A stretch of DNA of 64,000 nucleotides from Primulina eburnea (taxonomy: Eukaryota; Streptophyta; Magnoliopsida; Lamiales; Gesneriaceae): assembly GCF_022965805.1 (NCBI RefSeq), contig NC_133114.1:4360261-4424260 (forward strand), written 5' to 3'. Of the stretch, positions 56,206 through 64,000 are shown one piece after another; the stretch's first letter is position 1; every line of letters begins with the position of its first letter. The notes below the pieces were generated by a model, which saw only the letters and a list, made by a program, of their open reading frames with translations, had not been told where the DNA came from and made no database searches. The position numbers and the translations under genes are program-made.

Positions 56206-56707
56206 TGTTGTGAAAAAGTAAAAATTTATGGTAAAAAGTAAAAATCTCAAACTCTCAAAATTTACCAAACTACACACTTTATAATATTTTTCACTCTACT
56301 CAATTGTGATTTTCTTCACAAATGAGAGATCTATTTATAGAGTTTCATTACACATAATCCAAAAAATAAAATACATCATTACCTACATCATCACACACAA
56401 ATTTCTAATTTTACAACTCTTATTTTCAACATTCAAATATTCAACAATTACTTTTCAATATTCAAATCATTTATTTTCAACATATACAAATATAAATCAA
56501 TAATTAGATACAAGAAAAAAAAACAAGTTCGTTGAATCAAAACCAAATATCAAACATATTCTCCTATCGTGGCCTCATTCAACTATTACTTTTCCATATT
56601 AATATTACCTACATCATCACACACAAATTTCTAACTTTACAACTCTTATTTTCAACATTCAAATATTCAACTATTACCTTTCCATATTAAAATATATTAT
56701 TTCAACA
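56206..56707 (-). mobile_element. 5' LTR of the copia element (502 bp, enlarged)
   Basis: Its left ~240 bp and right ~100 bp match the 274-bp 3' LTR. In between lies an extra ~228 bp made of a second copy of part of the LTR (ATTACCTACATCATCACACAC to CAAATATTCAAC) and about 100 bp of other sequence. Confidence 0.85.
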
Positions 56708-56712
56708 AGAAC

Positions 56713-57180
56713 AACCCCAAATATTATAAAATAAGAGGAAAAAAGTTTGTCTTTTTCCATTATTTTTGTTTAAGTACATTTTAATATATGAAATATAACT
56801 TTATTTTTGTCATCTGAGGCCACGTATGCGAACATCATTGTCAAATAAGCAATCATCGGTTGGTTTAGTGGTTTTGAGGAAAAAAAGACCAATACAAAAA
56901 AATCCAAGTTGCTGAATCAAAACCAAATTTTGATAAATTATACGAGTAAAAATCAAAACATATCGATTTATAACCTTAAAATTACAATTTTTTTTTTCCA
57001 TTTAATTATATTAACCATTTCAAATATGTTATATTTCAATAAAAAGGAAATTAGATAGTAACATTTTTTTGAAATTATTGACTTTAATATTTGAACTTTT
57101 GGATATAAGATTTTATTACTAGTTTTCCCAAACGATAATCAAATCGAGGAAAGATAATTACTGCAAAGTTCCAAATCCTA
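56713..57180. other. Intergenic sequence upstream of TIM14
   Basis: AT-rich, no gene recognised; the TIM14 promoter must lie in or near its right end. Confidence 0.5.
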
Positions 57181-57210
57181 ATTGTTCAAGTCGGGAGCTC
57201 TGCAGTGGAG

Positions 57211-57218
57211 TATTTAAA
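57211..57218 (+). promoter_or_regulatory. Candidate TATA box of TIM14
   Basis: TATTTAAA, 85 bp before the start codon, in a good position for a short leader. Motif only. Confidence 0.4.
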
Positions 57219-57302
57219 GGGCAACTCGGCAGCGTATCTGAACTAGGGAAGAGGATATCACACCGCGTTGAACGTTCAATACTGAGTCATCTTCGTCTAA
57301 AA

Positions 57303-58773
57303 ATGGTGAGTGCCGTTGAAATTCTTTATCCACCATAATTTACATCCGAATTTAGTGGACAATCGCTGTGATTATTGTATCAAATACATGCCGCCCATTT
57401 TACTATTTTGGCGGCACTCAATTAATATATTTTTTTGTTTAAGGATCGTGAATGTAAGAATAGGGTACTGAGAAGCATTCCGTGTTTTCCCATTCTCCAT
57501 TTCATGAATGCAAGTGCTTCTTTTGTTTTATTTTTCTTATTGCATACTTGATTTGTAGGGTTTAGAAGTTACATGCGGATTTATCTAAAAAAGGTTGTTT
57601 ACACCCGTTTGATGTAGAATCTTGGTTGGTTCTGGAGTACAGGCATTAAATTAATGAATGGGAATTAATTATAGAACTATGCCGACCGTTTTCTGTTGTC
57701 TGATACCATGAAATGATGATATTTATGTAACTCCCGAGGGAATAAATTTTTTAATCTCTAAGGTGTCTGAATGTTGAGAACTGCCTATTTATGTTAGGAT
57801 GAGAAAAGCCAGCCCACTAATAATGAAATCAGTCTTGGATTTTGATTTGGTTTGTCCATTTTAAATGTGCAAGCATTGTCTTTCAACGTCTTTACTAAGA
57901 AATTGTAATTGCTTATCATACGATTTTCAGTTATAAAATGCGCGAGTAATCCTCCATTAATTTGCTCATCATTCTCAGTCAGGATCGTATCACTCTGCTT
58001 TACTTCCTTCATCATCAATGGCATGACTTTATCACTTGTAAATAGATAGATCGGTTATCTATAGCGATTGCTTTTACTGTTGTTTGAAGTTATAAATAGA
58101 CATTATAAAAAAATTGAAAGTTGAAATTCGAGCAGACTTCACCCTTAATAGTAGGAATAGCCGTCGCTGCTACTGCTTATGCTGGTAGATATGGAATTCA
58201 AGCCTGGCAAGCATTCAAGGCAAGGTCGCCAACCGTTAGAATGCGTAAATTTTATGAAGGAGGTTTCCAGCCAACAATGACCAGGAGGGAAGCGGCTCTT
58301 ATTCTTGGAGTCAGGTGATTCAAAACCTTCATTGATTTTGTACTTAGATTTCACAAGTATGTTAATTTTGGCAATTAACTATCACCAACTTAGATCTCTA
58401 TTTTATATCCGTTTATGCTACTGTATACCTCATCTCAAGTTGGTTAATAATTGATGGGCGTTTTTATCGTTGACTTTAAAGCTTTTGATTCATACTTGAC
58501 CTTTTATTTGCTCTAGGTTCCACAAAATACGAATTTACCAATGACTGCCTAATATTAACAGGATCATGTGTGATTTTTTTTTCTTCTCATTTTAACATCA
58601 TTTTAACTTGATTCAGGGAAAGCACTCCAGAAGATAAGGTTAAGGAGGCGCACAGACGGGTGATGGTAGCAAACCATCCCGATGCAGGTGGGAGCCATTA
58701 TCTTGCTTCTAAAATTAACGAAGCTAAAGACATTATTCTTGGAAAGAGCAGAAACAGCGATTCTGCTTTCTAA
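57303..58773 (+). CDS. TIM14: TIM14/PAM18 J-domain subunit of the mitochondrial import motor
   Basis: Inner-membrane co-chaperone that stimulates mtHsp70 at the TIM23 channel. Exons 57303-57305 (only the ATG), 58136-58314 and 58617-58773, all GT-AG, give 112 aa, the normal length. One N-terminal membrane segment (about residues 5-22, [16 protein letters not shown]) is followed by the conserved [27 protein letters not shown], read in parts. The J-domain has HPD at 81-83 ([19 protein letters not shown]) and the tail ends DSAF. Translation start: an ATG at 58121, just before exon 2, would need intron retention; the spliced model instead gives the family-typical [10 protein letters not shown] start. 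No lesion seen. Confidence 0.93.
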
Positions 58774-59310
58774 AATCGACCGAGATTTTTGCCAAATTTT
58801 ATGCGTTTTGAAATTGAGCATGATCAACTGAAAAGCTAATCATCACAGATCGATGATCCGATAACATCTTCTCCTCAATTTTGAAGAAATCTACATTTTA
58901 ATAATTCCTTAAATTGCTGTGAGTGTGCATTGTTTGTTGTAGTCATGCTTTATTTTCAAGGAGCATAGTGTACTGGATTTGTGTTATGAGAGGAAAGATG
59001 GAAGAATTATATTGTTTTTATTGGATTTCTTGAAGAGCAACTCCACATGTTTGAAGGAGGCCATATTGCATGAAAAGTAGTATCATAAGATGGTTTCTAC
59101 CATCCAAGTTGAGGTTCTTTATGAAGTATACAGGTAAGAACCTTCATTTGCAGGTCAAAAAATGGGAGATATTTCAATTTAAATAGATTGTAGTGAATTT
59201 TTTGTTATTTTCAGTTATCAGGAGCAGTAGACTAATCACTTTCAATCCTGAAGCTACCTTCTTCACACCATTTACTACTACTACTACTACATTTCACCAC
59301 TTTCTTTTTC
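58774..59310. other. Region between TIM14 and the B-box gene
   Basis: TIM14 3' UTR and the B-box gene 3' flank meet here (convergent genes). No separate feature recognised. Confidence 0.5.
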
Positions 59311-61061
59311 TCAGACTTCAGTCAAACTTTGTTCTTGAGCTGGAGTATAATCTTTGGATTCAAAAGCATCAAAATTTCCTTCAAATTCTTCGTTTGTAAA
59401 GAGGGACAACTGGTCATAAATCTGCAATTAACTCCAAAATTAGTGTACGAGCACTTTAATAGAAGGGTTTTGTAACATTATAAACAAGTGAGGATAAATA
59501 TTTTTTTCTGCTTAATTTCTTGGACTTCAGTATCATATATTAGCACTCCAGCACATAATTTGTGCACTCGACACACAATAAAATGTAAGTGGTTATCTGA
59601 AGTTGAGTTTTTTACATATCTAATCTTATTAGATACTAAGTATGTAGATACTCAAATACTACTGGCATATTCATATTCATACTCGAGCATGAATTTTTTA
59701 GCAGCATTGAATTCCTTTGCTCCTCCAAGTAACGATGTTTAAGTCTCTTACTAAGTGAGGAACTGAGGATTGGTAAATATAAAAACAAAAAATCGAGAAA
59801 CATGCTACAAACCTTGCAGAAACCATAATGAGAAGAAGTATCCATCAAATCTTCAACATGCCAACTGGGTAAAGTCTCCATTAAATAATCTGTCTTGCTA
59901 CTGGTCGAAACTTGACCCGCGGCTTGGCTTGAATCATTGTTATCTCCCCAAGGATTTGATGATGATTCTGAGCAGTTGGTCATCAAATTTGACTGGACAT
60001 TAGTTTTACATGCTATGGAATTCTTCGTCTTTGTTTCTGATCCTGATTCGCTGGGTGAGGCTGCCACATTAAATGAAGCAGCAGCTTCAGAAAGCTTAAC
60101 CCCGGTAAGTAGAAATCTATTGTGCTTTTTTGGATGTTCATTGGCTTTGTGTATTGAACTATCACACTCTTTGCAAAGTAACGCTCTGTCTTCTCGACAG
60201 AAGAATAGTGCTCTCTTTTCCTGTGAAAACCAATCAAGAAAATTTGGGAAGATATTAACTTAACTAGCTTGTTTTATTTTCAGGATATTTACATTTTTGT
60301 CTCTAAAACTTGTCGTTTCAGTATATTTTGTCGTCCATGTTTAATGGTTAGTAGATTTGGTCCCTCAACATTAAAAAAAAAAAAAACTATATCTAGTCTT
60401 TTTTTGGGTACTCTCTATACGCTCTTATCAGAAAATGTCGTACGTGCCACCGTCTTTTATTTTACTTGAAACGGAACCTTTGAGTTTGATTTTTGCTCTA
60501 ATTTTACCTCAAAACCATGACTGACTGCTATTGCCCAAGAAAAAGAGATATTCTCCGAAATTATTTCCAATTTCCTACGTAATAGTAAGCAAATTCAGGA
60601 GGAAATATATTTCTGATTCGGGAGAATATCCTCTCTTTCTCTGGCAAACTTTAAGTATGGTATGATTCTCAATGTAAAATTATGACATCAGATTAGTTGT
60701 GTTTTCAAAAGTCAAAGAGACTGAAAATGTAATTTGCTAAGCATGCTAACCAAAACCAGTTGACGGAAAACGTTGTAGACTAACAATGTGATTATCATCT
60801 ATTTTCTCAAGTGTAAAATTTTTGGATGAAATGATGGGACGTTATAAAAGTATGAAACATGTGCACGTTTGTTACCTGGCATATGTCACATAATGGTGAG
60901 TCTTGAAACTGAGGATGGAGAAGAGAGAACCTAGGGTGTTTTTCGGCTAGTTTATTGGCTCTGTGGACTCGAATATCGCAGTTTTGACACAGGGCAGCCT
61001 CATCCGCAGGGCAAAAAGCAGAGGCTTCTTCTTTCCGGCAAATATCACATAGAATCTTCAT
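59311..61061 (-). CDS. Double B-box zinc finger protein (BBX20-25 group-like)
   Basis: Transcriptional regulator of light signalling in the double B-box group. Minus-strand exons 61061-60876, 60220-59813 and 59421-59311, GT-AG, total 234 aa. B-box 1 has Cys5, Cys8, Cys17, Asp20, Cys25, Cys28, His33, His42; B-box 2 has Cys58, Cys61, Cys70, Asp73, Cys78, Cys81, His86, His95, then RFLLTGVKLS, typical of BBX21/22. The intron falls after the CDICQ of box 2. A conserved YLMETLPSWHVEDLMD stretch lies near residues 175-190, followed by HYGFCK at the end of exon 2. No CCT domain, as expected for this group. The last exon (36 codons, acidic) is my own extension: it has an acceptor, the right phase and a stop, but no motif, so the C-terminus is less certain. 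Confidence 0.88.
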
Positions 61062-62700
61062 TGTTTTCCACTGTGTCTGTTTTTGGTGTGGATAATTTCT
61101 TGGGTACATTGTGATGTATTGTTAAGAGAGATGAAGTGATGGTTGGTCAAACTTTTATGGGTTGGAAAAGCACAGCTAAGAGATATTAAGATATCGGTGT
61201 TCATTGAATATAGCAAAGAAAGTTCTTGAAAAAGTTCATGCAAAGTGGGGGTATATCTCCCACTTGGGTGGGTGTAAGAGTGGACCAGTCCAGAAGATGC
61301 AGTCAGCTTCTCTCTGTTAATAACTACGATTCCAACAAAATCTTGGGTGATGCCATTTGTTAGGAGAGAATATAGAGTTTGCCACTTGAGTTAAATAAAT
61401 AATTTGAAGCCCGACATGGCCGATTAGTCTAGGCGTTCACGTAAATATCAAGACTTTATTTTCGATCGACATGTGAGATGATGTTTTTTAACCGCACGAT
61501 CAACATTTGTAGGGTTAAAGATGAGCAAATGAATCAGCTTCGATAGATTGTTAAACTCATGTACGATCTTGTTATAGTTCTGTAGGGAAAAGATAAAGTT
61601 GGCTTATATATAGTGTAGGGGAAAAAGCTACATATTTAATATTTATGACGAAAGCCTTTCATTCTTAATGTTGGTTTGTTTGGCAGTGGAATGGGATGGG
61701 AGTATGGCTGTACAGGATTGGATGGTCTTTTATTTTGTTCATTTATTGAACCATATTTTGATTTTGCATTGGGTAATGTTACTAATGTACATGCACACTA
61801 TCCAATTTTGTTCCCTGTACATTTTATGTTTGGGACGCGCAAATATTTAACTTGGGTCGTGTCGGTGCATTATATATATATATATGAACAAAATTTGAAA
61901 TTTAATTGATCCAATTAATTAATTTATAAGAATTTTAAGTTATGCATGAAATTACTCTGTTATTGATCCAAAAAATGAGTTTTTTTTTTTAAATGTTATT
62001 GGAGAAATTGTGTTTGTAAATAAAAGTTGAGATGACGTGTCTGGTCAAATTTGTGAATAATCTGATTTATACAATCAATCGATGTGGATTTCGATTCCGT
62101 TGGTAGTTCTAACACTTTTGGTAAGTAACAAAGTGAAGAATTTAAATGAAGAATCTGTTGAAAATTGCAGAAGAAATTTATGAACAGAATATAATTTAAT
62201 TATGTTATTATGAATTGAAATAACATTTTACAACTTAGAATTAGAAAAACTGAAGGGATATACCAAAACTAAAGAATTTACGATAATGAAACTAGAAAAG
62301 ATGCTATATGAGATGAGCTAAAATGGCTAGAATTTGTAGAGAATGTTTACTGTAATTTCGAGTTAATTGTTGATGAAATTATTGAGAGTTTTTGGATGAT
62401 CTTCCATCTGTCTTTTGTTCATTCCTCCGGACAGTTTCGTCCATCTTCCACTTTCTTTGGTCGTAGATCATGACTCAACTTCCTCGATCATATGCTGACC
62501 AAGTCCTCGAACCAGCTGATTCTTCTGAGTTAATGACTTTAACCTAGTGTGCCTTAAATATATTTGGGCTGGCAGGATTTGGTTTAGTCTAAAAACGAAA
62601 ATCTAAAGAAAAATAAAATAGCAACATAAAAATTTAAACAAATATAAAATAGCAACATGAAAAAATTTAAAGAACATTTAGATGTTCTTTAGATACGGTA
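61062..62700. other. B-box gene upstream region and intergenic DNA
   Basis: The first several hundred bases should hold the leader and promoter of the minus-strand B-box gene; I see no clear TATA box. The rest is AT-rich without a motif-bearing frame. Confidence 0.5.
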
Positions 62701-62709
62701 ATAAGCTCA

Positions 62710-63345
62710 ATATTTGTTTTGGAGACAAAGGAAGTAAAACAATTGGTTCCTTCTTGAGAACAAAAGAATAAATATTCTTAAACCCATAATGCATCACTCG
62801 CCTATCATATTGTCACGGTCTCTCCAACAAGATATGACAAGCATACATTGGCACATCACACATACCTCACCAACATACTTCCCTATCGAAAACAAAACAA
62901 AACTTGCTTGTTCACTTTCACTCCCGCACAATCATTCAACCATTGTAACCTATATGGTTGAGAATGTTTCAAGGTAGGCAAGCTCAACTTCTCCACCATC
63001 TCACAACTAGTCATATTGGCACAACTCCCTCCATCTATAATAAGGTTGCAAACCTTGTCATTCACAAAACATCTAATATGGAAGAAATTTTCCCTTTTGG
63101 TTAGTCTCCTCTTCCTTGACTTGGGTACTCATGATACGCCTAGTCACTAATGCCACATCCATAACCGCCTCATAGCCCTCATGAGGATCCTCTAAATCAG
63201 GCATCTCATCTTCCTTATCTTCATCGTCTCCTTCACTTTGAGATTCATACTTCCAATACTTATTCAACATCATCACTATTTTATTTGGACATTGATTAGC
63301 AATGTGACCAACTCTTTGACACCTAAAGCCAAGGTTGTAAATGGC
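62710..63345 (-). pseudogene. Ty3/gypsy gag end and protease fragment
   Basis: Read on the minus strand: a zinc-knuckle remnant (FRCQRVGHIANQCPN, first Cys lost), an acidic linker (63276-63073), then a retropepsin (63065-62883) with IIDGGSCANMTS as active-site block and SLPTLKHSQPYRLQWLND. After a stop at 62883, further typical text (PMYACHILLERP, then a TGA for Trp, QYDRRVMHYGF) continues to about 62750. Frameshifts and stops throughout. A different gypsy lineage from the element at 10-20 kb, judged by the DGGS protease wording. Confidence 0.8.
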
Positions 63346-64000
63346 GGGAGGTGGTAGCAGGGCGGTTCGTGATTGCCTATCGCCTCGGCCGTTTAGGAGG
63401 TTGAATTTTTTTTAAGTAATTTTTTTTATAGATAATCATGCAATATAATCCAAATAATCATACTTTTTTTATATAAAATATGCAATTGAATAATGTTAAG
63501 CACAAAAAAGCTTCATATAATATAATATATCATCTAGATAATGTGCAACTAATAAAAATTCATCATCATAAATGTTATTATGCTAACAAAGTAATATAAT
63601 AAATATACAATGCCTAACCTAAATATTCTGACTGCGGTCGGCGGTCGGCGGGCGGAAGGCTGTGTGTGGTGGTTGAGACTTGAGAGTCGAGATTGAAAAC
63701 CAAAAATAAAATAAAGAAAGCGAGGTGCGCTAGGGTTTTGATATTTAAATTAGTTGATTTTGACTAGGGTTTTAAAATTGTTGACTAAGTTCTTAAAATT
63801 ATTGACTAACTTTTTAAAATTGTTGACTAGGTTTTTAAGATTGTTGACTACAACTTAAAAATCTTGATTGTCCCGCCTGCTCACGGCCTCGACCCGTCTC
63901 CCCAACGCTTTATAAGCTTGGGCCGCTTAAAACACCCGCTTCATGCATATGTGGTGCGGTCGAGGCATGAGGCCGCATAGACTGTCATTTAGAATACATC
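63346..64000. other. Repeat-like sequence with GC-rich blocks and a TTGACTA tandem repeat
   Basis: GC-rich blocks (GGCGGGAGGTGG, CGGTCGGCGGTCGGCGGGCGG, GTGCGGTCGAGGCATGAGGCCG) alternate with AT-rich DNA, as in a decayed DNA transposon, but I could not find matching termini inside the window. At 63755-63853 a ~24-bp unit (TTTAAAATTGTTGACTAGG-like) is repeated about five times. Confidence 0.5.

Larger units (their letters stand above)
50316..56707 (-). mobile_element. Near-complete Ty1/copia retrotransposon, TSD AGAAC
   Basis: Bounded by AGAAC at 50311-50315 and 56708-56712. Minus-strand order: 5' LTR (56707-56206), PBS region, leader, gag (55494-54553), protease-integrase (54221-53253), RT-RNase H (53252-50754), PPT (about 50599-50590), 3' LTR (50589-50316). 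The shared parts of the two LTRs differ at only a handful of positions, so insertion is fairly recent, yet gag-pol already has stops and frameshifts. The order protease-integrase-RT-RNase H defines Ty1/copia. Confidence 0.95.

Noticed and set aside
56810..57001. Minus-strand frame of 63 codons
   Set aside because: AT-rich intergenic, no recognisable domain.
58121..58318. TIM14 start at the internal ATG in front of exon 2
   Set aside because: The bases before 58136 read as a splice acceptor (GAGCAG) and the resulting MKFEQTSPL start is not family-like; the ATG exon at 57303 fits better.

Overview
The window looks like nuclear DNA of a flowering plant, probably a eudicot. It is strongly AT-rich, its genes have GT-AG introns and are far apart, and most of the rest is LTR retrotransposons, solo LTRs and MITEs. 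The four intact genes encode standard plant proteins (a KIN-7 kinesin with a RING finger, an IQD calmodulin-binding protein, TIM14/PAM18, a double B-box protein). The family cannot be fixed from sequence alone; an asterid such as a member of Lamiales is only a guess. No rRNA, tRNA or CRISPR was found.

Left third (1-20156) is repeat-dominated. It holds a Ty3/gypsy RT fragment, a 207-bp hAT-type MITE with an 8-bp target duplication, and a long LTR-type insertion (1868-6202, TSD AGTAT) that itself hosts a foldback insertion (3885-5501, TSD AAACG). A broken MATE-transporter (DTX45/46-EDS5-like) gene fragment lies at 8129-8976. A dead chromovirus-type gypsy element follows (about 10012-20017). Its 5' LTR carries a copia-type solo LTR, and its reverse-transcriptase region has been replaced by an inverted copy of a gag-side fragment.

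Middle (20157-44700) has intergenic DNA with a family of ~185-bp MITEs flanked by 9-bp target duplications (Mutator type), a direct duplication (23084-24300 and 26010-26961) around an LTR rich in GCGCATATGCGC motifs, and the complete 24-coding-exon kinesin gene (28066-37240, 1097 aa). After it comes a degenerate minus-strand gypsy-type gag-like gene interrupted by a 183-bp solo LTR.

Right third has the five-coding-exon IQD gene (45106-47717, 475 aa), a 2-kb solo LTR (48137-50133), a nearly complete Ty1/copia element on the minus strand (50316-56707, TSD AGAAC), the TIM14 gene (57303-58773, 112 aa), a B-box gene on the minus strand (59311-61061, 234 aa in my model) and a minus-strand gypsy protease fragment near the right edge.

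The four genes are not a functional cluster: cytoskeletal motor, calmodulin/microtubule scaffold, mitochondrial import co-chaperone and light-signalling regulator. I see no convincing new biological system. The most unusual structures are rearrangements inside transposons: the inverted block that replaced the RT, a 79-bp micro-inversion in one arm of that inverted repeat, and the foldback LTR insertion.
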